From contig NZ_JBPCZH010000002.1 in NCBI RefSeq assembly GCF_051251085.1, positions 459,146 through 523,145 on the forward strand: a stretch of 64,000 nt of DNA. The letters are read 5' to 3'. The first letter of the stretch is position 1. Each line of letters begins with the position of its first letter. Below are positions 45,070-53,452 of the stretch, piece by piece. The position numbers were made by a program, and so were the translations under genes. The stretch comes from Cernens ardua. Its GTDB lineage: Bacteria > Pseudomonadota > Gammaproteobacteria > Pseudomonadales > Halomonadaceae. The notes beneath the pieces are model-generated. The model was not told the DNA's origin. It saw only the letters and a list, made by a program, of their open reading frames with translations, and made no database searches.

Positions 45070-46521
45070 ATGAAGAATGGTAACAAGGTCGCAGGATTTT
45101 ATCGCTCGATAACCACGGGAGCGGCCTTTGCTCCATTGAGTCTGGTGTTGGCACTTGGCCTCGCTCCTTATGCTCAAGCCCAATCGGCAGCAGCAGATGA
45201 CTCCAGTGCTGCGGATGCATCCTCGACGGCTCAGCCATTGGATACCATTGCGGCTGTCGTCAATAATGACGTTATCATGACCAGTGCACTGAATGCGCGA
45301 GTGCAGCAGGTGCGTCAGCAGATGGAAGGCAGTAATGTGTCCTCCATGCCCTCTGAAAATCAGCTGCGCCAGCAAGTGCTGGATCGCATGATTCTGGAAA
45401 AGATTCAGCTTCAGATGGCCCAGCGTGCTGGTTTATCTGTTGGGGATGATCAGCTTGATGCGGCCATTCAACAGGTGGCTCAGCGAGACCACATGACGGT
45501 TGCGCAATTCCGTCGGGCAGTGGAACAGCAGGGCATGTCCTATCAGGCAGTACGTGAGCAGATCCGCCGTGAAATTATCCTGTCTCAGGTTCAGCAAAGT
45601 AGTGTGGGATCGTTGGTCAGGGTCACCGATGCGGAAGTTGATCAGTTCATGGAAAATGCCAACCAACAGGCGGGCGTTCAGTTCCATGTAGCGCATATTC
45701 TGGTGCCACTCCCCAGTGATCCTTCCGATAGTCAGGTAGCGAAGGCGCGTCAGGAAATTCAGGCTATCCGTTCACAGGTTGTGAACCATAATGATTTTGA
45801 AGCTCTGGCGACCAAATCCGACAGTAACCCCAACGGTGTGCAGGGGTCGGATCTTGGCTGGCGTGCACAGAATGATCTGCCTACGCTGTTTACCAGTCAG
45901 GTGGCCAACATGAACGTGGGTGATGTCAGTCAGCCTATTCGCAGTGCCAGCGGTTTCCATCTTATCAAATTGATAGGGCGTCGTGGTGGACCTCAAGCCA
46001 CTACTGTTGAGCAGTTCCGTGCACGCCATATCCTGATTGGTACTAACCCGATTCGTAATTCTCAGCAAGCCTATGAGCTCGCTCAAAATCTGCGTAATAA
46101 GCTTCAACATGGCGCAAGCTTCGCAGAACTGGCAAGCCAGTACAGCACGGATTATGGCTCTGCGCTTCAGGGTGGTGAACTGGGTTGGTTGAATGAAGGT
46201 GAAACGGTTCCTGCATTCAATCAGTATCTTGAAAAAGGCCCTGTAGGGCAGGTATCGCCGCCTATCCAGACACAATTTGGTTGGCACCTGATTGAGGTAG
46301 AAGGGCGTCGTCAGGAGAACGTAACGGTTCAGAGCGAACGTCAGCAGGCGCGTCAAATCATCTTTGAACACAAGGCCGAAGATGCTTTGCAGACATGGTT
46401 GCAGCAGATTCGCTCGCAGGCCTATGTAGATAACCGCCTCTACCCCAATGACAACGGTGTGAGTGCTATTAATGCCTCCATGGCGCCGCAGCAGAGTGGA
46501 AGTGCACAGGAAGGTCAATAA
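45070..46521 (+). CDS. surA: Periplasmic chaperone / peptidyl-prolyl isomerase
   Basis: 483 residues: signal peptide (cleavage after about residue 38, PYAQAQ), a long N-terminal chaperone region beginning LDTIAAVVNNDVIMTSALNARV, and two parvulin domains (VAHILVPLPSDPSDS... and ARHILIGTNPIRNS...). SurA escorts outer-membrane barrels, including LptD, across the periplasm. The linker after the signal peptide is Ser/Ala/Asp-rich and the C-terminus is longer than in E. coli (428 residues). A terminator follows. Confidence 0.96.
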   Translation: MKNGNKVAGFYRSITTGAAFAPLSLVLALGLAPYAQAQSAAADDSSAADASSTAQPLDTIAAVVNNDVIMTSALNARVQQVRQQMEGSNVSSMPSENQLRQQVLDRMILEKIQLQMAQRAGLSVGDDQLDAAIQQVAQRDHMTVAQFRRAVEQQGMSYQAVREQIRREIILSQVQQSSVGSLVRVTDAEVDQFMENANQQAGVQFHVAHILVPLPSDPSDSQVAKARQEIQAIRSQVVNHNDFEALATKSDSNPNGVQGSDLGWRAQNDLPTLFTSQVANMNVGDVSQPIRSASGFHLIKLIGRRGGPQATTVEQFRARHILIGTNPIRNSQQAYELAQNLRNKLQHGASFAELASQYSTDYGSALQGGELGWLNEGETVPAFNQYLEKGPVGQVSPPIQTQFGWHLIEVEGRRQENVTVQSERQQARQIIFEHKAEDALQTWLQQIRSQAYVDNRLYPNDNGVSAINASMAPQQSGSAQEGQ

Positions 46522-46576
46522 GATTTCCTTCACGGGGCAGGCGCATCGATGACATTCATCGGTCTGGCCTGCTATC

Positions 46577-46610
46577 AAATAACACCCGCTTTCACGGGTG
46601 TTATTTTTTT
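46577..46610 (+). terminator. Terminator of surA
   Basis: Arms AAATAACACCCG/CGGGTGTTATTT with a six-base loop and a continuing T-run. It separates surA from rsmA, which are often in one operon with pdxA in other species. Confidence 0.93.
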
Positions 46611-46699
46611 GTTGATTGATCATTGTTCATGGATCACTTTTTCAAGTGAATGTTTCAATCCATTAATGGTTTTGCATTCACTATCACGTGGAATCAAGC

Positions 46700-47533
46700 A
46701 TGTCACAGGACACACATAACGCGGGTATTCTTCCAACGGGAGGGCATCGGGCCCGCAAACGTTTTGGCCAGAACTTTTTGAGAGACACGGGGGTGATCTC
46801 TCGTATTGTTCGCTCAATTCGCCCCAAAAGTGGGGACCATCTCGTGGAAATTGGACCCGGGCAGGGGGCTATTACGGAATTATTGCTTGAAGCCGTTGGT
46901 CGGCTGGATGCGATCGAGCTGGATCGCGATCTAGTACCCGGACTTCGCGCACAATTTTTCAATTATCCCGATTTCACTATTCATCAGGCCGATGCGCTGA
47001 AGTTCGATTTTGCCGCGCTGAAAGGTGATGGGCCTCAATTACGCGTAGTAGGGAATCTACCCTATAACATTTCAACCCCGCTGATTTTTCACCTGTTGTC
47101 GTATGAAGGTGTTATTCGTGACATGCACTTCATGCTCCAAAAGGAAGTTGTCGAGCGTTTGGCGGCACAGCCTGGTACAGGGCAATGGGGGCGGCTGTCA
47201 GTCATGGCACAGTATTATTGCTCGGTACAGGCCTTGTTTGTCGTTCCTCCTGAAGCATTCGTGCCCCGCCCCAAGGTGGATTCAATGATCGTGCGTCTCA
47301 CGCCGCATGCCAGTTACGCTAACCCGGTAATGGATACCGGGGAAATGACGGCGCTGGTTCGTCAGGCCTTTTCGCAACGGCGCAAAACATTACGGAATAC
47401 TCTGAAAGGATGGTTATCTGCCGATGAACTGTCTGCGCTATCCATAGAACCTTCTCGACGTCCCGAGACGGTAACCGTTGATGAGTTTGTACGCCTGACC
47501 AATTACTGGATTGAGCACAAAAAGGGGCGGTAG
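46700..47533 (+). CDS. rsmA: 16S rRNA dimethyladenosine transferase
   Basis: 277-residue KsgA, which dimethylates A1518 and A1519 of 16S rRNA late in 30S assembly. The motifs are GQNFLRDTGVI, VEIGPGQGAITELL (SAM site), VVGNLPYNISTPLI (catalytic NLPY) and VPRPKVDSMIVRL. The ATG at 46700 has GGAA eight bases upstream; the GTG four codons earlier does not. The usual neighbours pdxA (before) and apaG (after) are missing; apaH follows directly. Confidence 0.96.
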   Translation: MSQDTHNAGILPTGGHRARKRFGQNFLRDTGVISRIVRSIRPKSGDHLVEIGPGQGAITELLLEAVGRLDAIELDRDLVPGLRAQFFNYPDFTIHQADALKFDFAALKGDGPQLRVVGNLPYNISTPLIFHLLSYEGVIRDMHFMLQKEVVERLAAQPGTGQWGRLSVMAQYYCSVQALFVVPPEAFVPRPKVDSMIVRLTPHASYANPVMDTGEMTALVRQAFSQRRKTLRNTLKGWLSADELSALSIEPSRRPETVTVDEFVRLTNYWIEHKKGR

Positions 47534-47705
47534 TCCTTTTGAATGACACATGATTGTCAGGTATGTGTCTAACAGTACCGTATCGAATTCCGATTGATCG
47601 AGTACCGTTGAATTAATATACAAGCATCGAAACCTGTTTTCAGACTTGCTACAGAATGAGTGCTTGATACATTTGTCACCTTTCCCTATCGAGCAGGAGG
47701 CCGTC

Positions 47706-48527
47706 ATGTCGGTTTACGCAGTAGGAGACGTACACGGTTGTGCTGATGAACTGGAAGCACTGTTGAACAAGGTGGATTTTTCGCCGTCGAAAGATACGCT
47801 TTGGCTAGTGGGCGATCTTATTAACCGTGGGCCTCGATCACTGGAAGCCTTGCGTATTGCCAAACGAGTGGACGCGAAAATGGTGTTGGGCAACCATGAT
47901 CTCTCCTTCTTAAGTATTGCTGCAGGTGCTCACAAGCCCGGTAAGCGAGATACGGTGGATGACATTTTGCAGGCGTCTGATCATGACGAACTGCTGGAAT
48001 GGTTAAGGTATCGTCCCTTGTTCCTGCGTCATCCTGATATGCCATTTTGCATGGCACATGCAGGCCTCTTGCCGCAATGGTCATATGCGGATGCACAGCG
48101 TTATTCGGATGATTTTTCAGCCGTATTGAGAAGTGACCAGTGGACTGATTTGATGTCCAATCTTTTTGGTAATCGGCCTGACTACTTTGATGAAAAGTTG
48201 TCCGGTTGGGACAGGCTACGGGCCATCGCCAACGTATACACACGGATGCGCTTTATTGATGCAGAGGGGCATTTGGACTTTACGGCCAAGTTGGGGCCTG
48301 ACAAAGCTCCGAAAGGTTACAGACCCTGGTTTCAGTATCCTCGTGAAAACGACAATCTCACGATCCTGTTCGGGCACTGGGCTGCGTTGATGGGAAGCAC
48401 GCCCAAGGCTGCGATCAGGGTAGAAGGCCTGGATACAGGGTGTGCCTGGGGCGGGCGGCTTACCCTGCTTGATTTGAAGACACAGGAACGTATTAGTGTG
48501 CCGGCTATTAAATCGAATAGACATTGA
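47706..48527 (+). CDS. apaH: Bis(5'-nucleosyl)-tetraphosphatase, symmetrical
   Basis: 273-residue metallophosphatase splitting Ap4A into two ADP and able to decap Np4-capped RNA. The phosphoesterase motifs GDVHGC, GDLINRGP and GNHD are present in order. The start has GGAGG six bases upstream; an in-frame start 20 codons earlier is rejected. It is 33 bases before glpE. Confidence 0.95.
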   Translation: MSVYAVGDVHGCADELEALLNKVDFSPSKDTLWLVGDLINRGPRSLEALRIAKRVDAKMVLGNHDLSFLSIAAGAHKPGKRDTVDDILQASDHDELLEWLRYRPLFLRHPDMPFCMAHAGLLPQWSYADAQRYSDDFSAVLRSDQWTDLMSNLFGNRPDYFDEKLSGWDRLRAIANVYTRMRFIDAEGHLDFTAKLGPDKAPKGYRPWFQYPRENDNLTILFGHWAALMGSTPKAAIRVEGLDTGCAWGGRLTLLDLKTQERISVPAIKSNRH

Positions 48528-48560
48528 TGCCTCACGTATTATCGACTATTGGGAGATCAC

Positions 48561-48881
48561 ATGAATTTCACCCACTTGGATGCCTCCACGTTAAATCAAT
48601 GGCTAGAGGAAAAAGCCTCTCTGGCGTTGGTCGATATTCGCGACCCGATGAGCTATGACTCGGGCCATATTACGGGAAGCACTCGGTTGGACAACGGTAA
48701 TTTACCTGCATTCATTGCTGAAGGGGACAAAACTACACCTGTGGTAGTGGTGTGTTATCACGGTAATAGCAGTCAAGGGGCCGCAGCCTATTTGGCAGAG
48801 CAGGGCTTTGAAACGGTGTATAGCCTGGACGGTGGTTTTACCGAATGGCAAAACCGTTACCCTGATAGCGTCTCTTCATGA
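48561..48881 (+). CDS. glpE: Thiosulfate sulfurtransferase (rhodanese)
   Basis: 106-residue single-domain rhodanese. The active-site loop CYHGNSS begins at Cys65, the same position and near-identical loop as in E. coli GlpE (108 residues). GGGAG precedes the ATG at 48561; a start four codons upstream is in frame. The last four bases overlap the cca start (ATGA), so glpE and cca are translationally coupled. Confidence 0.92.
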   Translation: MNFTHLDASTLNQWLEEKASLALVDIRDPMSYDSGHITGSTRLDNGNLPAFIAEGDKTTPVVVVCYHGNSSQGAAAYLAEQGFETVYSLDGGFTEWQNRYPDSVSS

Positions 48882-50047
48882 GTCCCACAAAAGATAAGGC
48901 AACACAGGGGCTGGATGTTTATCTGGTAGGCGGCGCCGTGCGTGATAAGCTGCTGGATTTCCCTTATCACGAACGTGATTGGGTGGTGGTAGGCGCGACC
49001 GAAGAGGCGCTTTTAAAGCGCGGGTTTCGTCGTGTAGGGCGTGACTTTCCGGTATTTCTTCATCCTGAAACCAATGAAGAGTATGCTTTGGCGCGTACTG
49101 AACGGAAGTTCGGCCGCGGGTATACCGGGTTTAAGGTGGATGCTTCTCCTGATGTTACGTTAAAGGAGGATCTCGAAAGGCGAGACCTCACTATTAATGC
49201 CATTGCTGAAAAGGAAGGGCAGTTAACCGACCCCTTTTATGGGCAACAGGATATCGAACAGCGACTACTACGCCATATCGGGCCGGCCTTTGTTGAAGAC
49301 CCATTGCGTATTCTCCGTATTGGCCGTTTTCTTGCTCGGTACCAATCATTGGGATTTCAAGTAGCGCCTGAGACGCATCAACTTATTCGTTTAATGGCAG
49401 AGCAGGATGAACTGCGCGATCTGGCCGCTGAGCGTGTTTGGAAAGAGACTGAAAAAGCCCTGCTGGAAAAAACGCCCTCGGCTTTTTTCTCACTACTGGC
49501 AGTGGATGCCGCCCTTTTGCCCTGGTGGGCTGAATTTTCTGACAAGACATGGCTACATGAAGCCTTGGCACGTCTCGAACGTGCAGTTAAGGCCGGGATT
49601 ACGTCTGTCGCACAGCGGTGGGCGCTGCTCGTCCTTGATTTGGATAATACAGCGCAGGTAGCACTGGACGAACGGTTGAAATTGCCCGTTGCCGTTCGTG
49701 ATACGCGGCGGCTGATTCAGTTCACGTACGTTGCTTTGCAGGAGCTGTATGATTCTACGCCTGACCAGCAGTCTGAAGTGCTCATGACATGGTGTCAGCA
49801 GTGTGATGTCTGGCGCCGGCTTCAGCGCCTATATGAGTTGCAACCTGCGCTTGAGTTTCTGTTTCCTCATTACCCATGGAAGTTCTTGTTTTCGACTATC
49901 GAAGAGGCGGCTGCCATTTCTCCCAGAGCATGGGTAAAGGAAGGACTAAAAGGCCCTGAAATTGGTGCTCGATTGGCACATGAGCGAATTGAATGTTTTA
50001 AGCGTTATTTCCACTCTAACCCTGGGCCATACCTGCTGGAACAATAA
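48878..50047 (+). CDS. cca: CCA-adding tRNA nucleotidyltransferase (without HD domain)
   Basis: 389-residue class II nucleotidyltransferase that adds or repairs the tRNA 3' CCA. The N-terminal catalytic part is intact: VYLVGGAVRDKLL, HERDWVVVGAT, and LERRDLTINAIA. The C-terminal HD phosphohydrolase domain of E. coli Cca (412 residues) is not seen; this region (about residues 200-389) has no HD motif and resembles the shorter form found in some gammaproteobacteria. The three tRNA-Leu genes here encode CCA, so this would be mainly a repair enzyme. Confidence 0.93.
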   Translation: MSPTKDKATQGLDVYLVGGAVRDKLLDFPYHERDWVVVGATEEALLKRGFRRVGRDFPVFLHPETNEEYALARTERKFGRGYTGFKVDASPDVTLKEDLERRDLTINAIAEKEGQLTDPFYGQQDIEQRLLRHIGPAFVEDPLRILRIGRFLARYQSLGFQVAPETHQLIRLMAEQDELRDLAAERVWKETEKALLEKTPSAFFSLLAVDAALLPWWAEFSDKTWLHEALARLERAVKAGITSVAQRWALLVLDLDNTAQVALDERLKLPVAVRDTRRLIQFTYVALQELYDSTPDQQSEVLMTWCQQCDVWRRLQRLYELQPALEFLFPHYPWKFLFSTIEEAAAISPRAWVKEGLKGPEIGARLAHERIECFKRYFHSNPGPYLLEQ

Positions 50048-50111
50048 AGTTCAAAGGCTCTCTTTTAAGGGGGGTAGATACGAGACGCCTGTACACGAAT
50101 GGCATGTTTTT

Positions 50112-50636
50112 CTATAACGCCTTGTCATGCCAGAGGAATTCAATAGGCCACAGGCGTTGGTCCTTGTTCTGATAGGCCGCCCAAAGGCTCCGATAGCTCT
50201 GTTGTTTTATCGGATGTCGTCTTTCAGGGAAGGTTTCAGCCAGTGGTCTGAGGACAAACGCATTGGTGAGTATTTCTCCTCTGGGAAGCTCAACCCCGTC
50301 AATGATGCCGACCTGATCCCCTATTGTGAGTACATCGATATCAAGGCGACGCGGTCCATATTTCGGGTCCTCTGGTTTGCGCCCTGTTCGACGTTCTAGC
50401 GCTTTGGTCCAGCGTGAAATTTCACTTACGTCATGATCACTCTCGAATCCCACGACCAGATTGTAGAAATTGTGATGGCCTTTAAAGCCCACCGGTTCAC
50501 TCTCGAATACCGAGGATATGGTGAGGGGACCAAAAGCACATTCCAGTTCATCGAGGGCCAGTGTGATGTAGGCATGTCGTTCAATATTACTGCCGAGTCC
50601 CAGTAACACGTATTGCCTTTTGCGCAGCATCATCAT
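50112..50636 (-). CDS. folK: 6-hydroxymethyl-7,8-dihydropterin pyrophosphokinase
   Basis: 174-residue HPPK of the folate pathway. The motifs YVLLGLGSNIERHAYITLALDEL, KALERRTGRKPEDPKYGPRRLDIDVLTIGD and LPRGEILTNAFVLRPLAE are characteristic. It overlaps the folB stop; the start could be any of the first three Met codons (50636, 50633 or 50630). The product of FolB is its substrate. Confidence 0.95.
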   Translation of the reverse strand: MMMLRKRQYVLLGLGSNIERHAYITLALDELECAFGPLTISSVFESEPVGFKGHHNFYNLVVGFESDHDVSEISRWTKALERRTGRKPEDPKYGPRRLDIDVLTIGDQVGIIDGVELPRGEILTNAFVLRPLAETFPERRHPIKQQSYRSLWAAYQNKDQRLWPIEFLWHDKAL

Positions 50637-51010
50637 TGCGCAACATCCTGTTTCTGGAGGGCTGCACTGCGGTGAATGCGGACCCCAACAGCGCTCGCGG
50701 CCGGAACGGCCGTTGGTTTACGAAGCGTCAGCAGGACATCTTTCACATCAAACTCTTCGATCAAAAGTTCGGCAATACGTTCAGCATATGTTTCCACCAG
50801 CTCAAAGTGCTGGGCTTTGGCGTATTCTGCGATTCTGCCGGTGATGGCAGCATAATCAAGGGTAAGCGCAATATCATCCTTTTCAGCGGCGGCTTGAATA
50901 TCACACCCGAGCTCAAGATCAAGACGTAGACGTTGGAGAATCTTTTTTTCCCAGTCATAAACGCCAATCACCGTTTCAAATTCAAAGCCTTCAATCAGAA
51001 CATGATCCAT
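50633..51010 (-). CDS. folB: Dihydroneopterin aldolase
   Basis: 125-residue enzyme making 6-hydroxymethyl-7,8-dihydropterin and glycolaldehyde. IEGFEFETVIGVYDWEKKILQRLRLDLEL and ETYAERIAELLIEEFDVKDVLLTLRKPTAVPAASAVGVRI are family hallmarks. Lies between tsaD and folK on the minus strand. Confidence 0.95.
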   Translation of the reverse strand: MDHVLIEGFEFETVIGVYDWEKKILQRLRLDLELGCDIQAAAEKDDIALTLDYAAITGRIAEYAKAQHFELVETYAERIAELLIEEFDVKDVLLTLRKPTAVPAASAVGVRIHRSAALQKQDVAQ

Positions 51011-51116
51011 GCCAAATATTTCCTGTTGCGCGCTGTGGAGTCGTCATTCATCTTTCAAATGAGTTTTTATACCCCTGCAGTTATTAGTGGAAGGGTACGC
51101 ACTGGCTGAGTCTCTA

Positions 51117-52151
51117 TTACGGTGCTGTGTTCAGCTGGGCCAGAGGCCAACGGGCAACCACTTTAGGGCCTTCAACGTCTTTTTCCCCCTGCTGGAGTCT
51201 GAGGGCTCCGGCCAGCGCTATCATTGCTCCATTATCGGTACAGAAACTGCCTCTTGGGTAGTATACCTGAGCACCCTTGATCTGCTTTTGCAGGGCTGGC
51301 TCCAAACGCTCACGCAAGCGCTGGTTCGCGCTGACTCCGCCTGCAACAACCAATCGAGTTCGGTTGGCCTGCAACAGGGCCCGACGACATTTAATCACCA
51401 GCGTATCGATGACGGCATCTTCGAAAGCACGTGCGACATCCGCTTTCGCCTGTTCATCCAATTCATCATTGGCTTTCAATGTTTGCAGGGTCGTCAATGT
51501 ATGAGTTTTCAATCCTGAAAAACTGAAATCCAGCCCGGGACGGTCTGTCATTGGGCGCGGAAAGTGAAAGCGTTGCGGATTACCACGATTGGCCAGTGCG
51601 GAGACTGCGGGGCCACCGGGATAGCTTAGACCGAGCATTTTGGCGACTTTATCAAAGGCTTCACCGGCCGCATCATCTACAGATTCACCTAATAGCTGAT
51701 AATGACCATGTTCGGCAACGTCTACCAACTGCGTGTGCCCCCCTGATACCAATAGTGCGACAAATGGAAATTCGGGGGGATGCTCTTCAAGCATGGGCGC
51801 CAGCAAGTGGCCTTCCATGTGGTGAACGCCCAGTACTGGAACGTTTAGAGAGTGGGCCAGCCCATGAGCTGTACATGCGCCTACCATAAGTGCACCCACC
51901 AAACCCGGCCCAGCGGTGTAGGCAATGGCATCAATATCTTCAAGCTGGAGTTCGGCCTGAGCCATGACTTTTCGAATGAGGGGAAGTAGTCGGCGTACAT
52001 GATCGCGAGAAGCCAACTCAGGAACAACGCCACCAAACTCGGCATGCATGGCTATTTGGCTATAGAGAACATCGGCAAGTAAACCTTGTGAGGTATCGTA
52101 CAAGGCCACACCGGTTTCATCGCAGGAAGTTTCAATGCCGAGTACGCGCAT
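51117..52151 (-). CDS. tsaD: tRNA N6-adenosine threonylcarbamoyltransferase
   Basis: 344-residue TsaD/Kae1 protein (formerly annotated gcp), the catalytic partner in t6A37 synthesis with TsaB and TsaE. Metal-binding HMEGH is at residues 111-115; MRVLGIETSCDETGVALYD and SGGHTQLVDV are ASKHA-fold ATP motifs. It is divergent from rpsU, the classic gammaproteobacterial order. Confidence 0.97.
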   Translation of the reverse strand: MRVLGIETSCDETGVALYDTSQGLLADVLYSQIAMHAEFGGVVPELASRDHVRRLLPLIRKVMAQAELQLEDIDAIAYTAGPGLVGALMVGACTAHGLAHSLNVPVLGVHHMEGHLLAPMLEEHPPEFPFVALLVSGGHTQLVDVAEHGHYQLLGESVDDAAGEAFDKVAKMLGLSYPGGPAVSALANRGNPQRFHFPRPMTDRPGLDFSFSGLKTHTLTTLQTLKANDELDEQAKADVARAFEDAVIDTLVIKCRRALLQANRTRLVVAGGVSANQRLRERLEPALQKQIKGAQVYYPRGSFCTDNGAMIALAGALRLQQGEKDVEGPKVVARWPLAQLNTAP

Positions 52152-52634
52152 TCGTGTGAATCCCCTTGGGTATTGATGGACAAATGTAGGGTTGAGCAGG
52201 TTGAAGAGGCAACAGTAGGGTTGTTCACTCAGAGCTTATAAAGCATGCTCAGTCTGATTGGCCCCATATTTTATGCTTTTTGGTGCTCGACGTCTTGCCT
52301 CTTGTTAACTCAAATGGCTGAATCTTCTTTCTGTGAGCGTTTTTGGTTGCAATTTGAACTATCCCCTCCTAGAATAGACGCGCTTAATATTGGGCCGCAC
52401 TCTGGGGCAAAGCATTTCTTCCAGATTTCTGCCGAAACACAGGTTGGCGCGTACGATTTGGACTGATTTTCAGTTTTCCTGGTACTTTTTAGCTTTGTGA
52501 TTTTGGTTTGATTTGGTTTTGATTGGGTATTCCCATGCACCTGCATGTGGGGTTACTCGGCAGGCCGGAAGAGTCATGTGATCTCGGGGCGCGATTTCTT
52601 TTGAATCGACTTACCCTAAGGTGGTGATCGCTTA
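52152..52634. other. Divergent region between tsaD and rpsU
   Basis: About 480 bases without a gene, containing the rpsU promoter and a T/G-rich repetitive stretch (about 52480-52530). Confidence 0.6.
52347..52375 (+). promoter_or_regulatory. Promoter of the rpsU-dnaG-rpoD block
   Basis: -35 TTGCAA, 17-base spacer, -10 TAGAAT, followed by GACGCGC. It would give a leader of about 250 bases before rpsU. Confidence 0.65.
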
Positions 52635-52850
52635 ATGCCTTCTGTCAAAGTACGTGATAACGAGCCGTTCGACGTAGCACTGCGCCGCTTCAAGCGCTCT
52701 TGCGAAAAAGCTGGAATTCTTTCTGAAGTCCGTCGTCGTGAGCATTATGAAAAACCTACAACTGAACGCAAACGTAAGGCAGCAGCAGCTGTTAAACGTC
52801 ATGCGAAGAAGTTGCAGCGCGAGCGTAAGCGCTTCGAACGTCTTTATTGA
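52635..52850 (+). CDS. rpsU: 30S ribosomal protein bS21
   Basis: 71 residues, highly basic, starting MPSVKVRDNEPFDVALRRFKRSCEKAGI; identical in layout to other gammaproteobacterial bS21. First gene of the macromolecular synthesis block. Confidence 0.98.
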   Translation: MPSVKVRDNEPFDVALRRFKRSCEKAGILSEVRRREHYEKPTTERKRKAAAAVKRHAKKLQRERKRFERLY

Positions 52851-52869
52851 TCACTTGATCAACGTACCC

Positions 52870-52928
52870 GAAACGGTTGCCCGCCGTTTCTAGAGGGTTT
52901 CGAACGGCCGCATTCTTGCGGCCGTTCG
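52870..52928 (+). terminator. Two successive hairpins after rpsU
   Basis: GAAACGG/CCGTTTC (52870-52890), then CGAACGGCCGCA/TGCGGCCGTTCG (52901-52928) with a TTCT loop. The second is a perfect 12-base stem with no T-run. In E. coli a partial terminator between rpsU and dnaG lowers primase expression; a similar attenuating or RNA-processing role is likely. Confidence 0.65.
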
Positions 52929-53452
52929 CGTCTCTGTAATTTGTGATGCCTGTTTTCAAAGGTGGTTATATCGCTACCATGTCAGATCGCTCTTAAGTGT
53001 GCTTTCATGGAGAGGGCTTCCACCTGTTGTAGAATCATGCCGCAATAAGCGTGTGGCTTCACTTGTTCGCTTTATATACCAATGTGCCCCAAGTGTGTCC
53101 CTCATGCAGAGTTGTTGCGCGGTATTGGCTAGGCCTAATGGCATTAATGAGCACTGACATTTATTGACACTGACATTTATTGATAAGACTGACGGTCATT
53201 GAGACATGCTGAATGTTATCGATAAATATTGAAAGTGGGATATCAATATCCAATATGCCAGTTCAATATCCAGCGCCTGATTCACTGGTGAGACCTCGTG
53301 ATGTAAGTCTGCTTTGCAAGGTTCTCTTATAGAGCAGTGTCGCAGAGAATTTTACATGGCCCACACAGGCAAACTCATCATCCAGACTTTTTAGTGAGTA
53401 ATGGGCAGCAGTAGTATCAACATTTGCCTCGGTTGTATAGTGGAGCGCCTTG
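52929..53452. other. Gap between rpsU and dnaG
   Basis: About 520 bases with no gene. It includes the perfect duplication at 53152-53183, followed by a degenerate third copy and further TATTGA/ATATC repeats to about 53270. Confidence 0.6.
53152..53183. repeat. Perfect tandem duplication, 16-base unit
   Basis: CACTGACATTTATTGA at 53152-53167 is repeated at 53168-53183; a degraded third copy follows. Confidence 0.95.
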
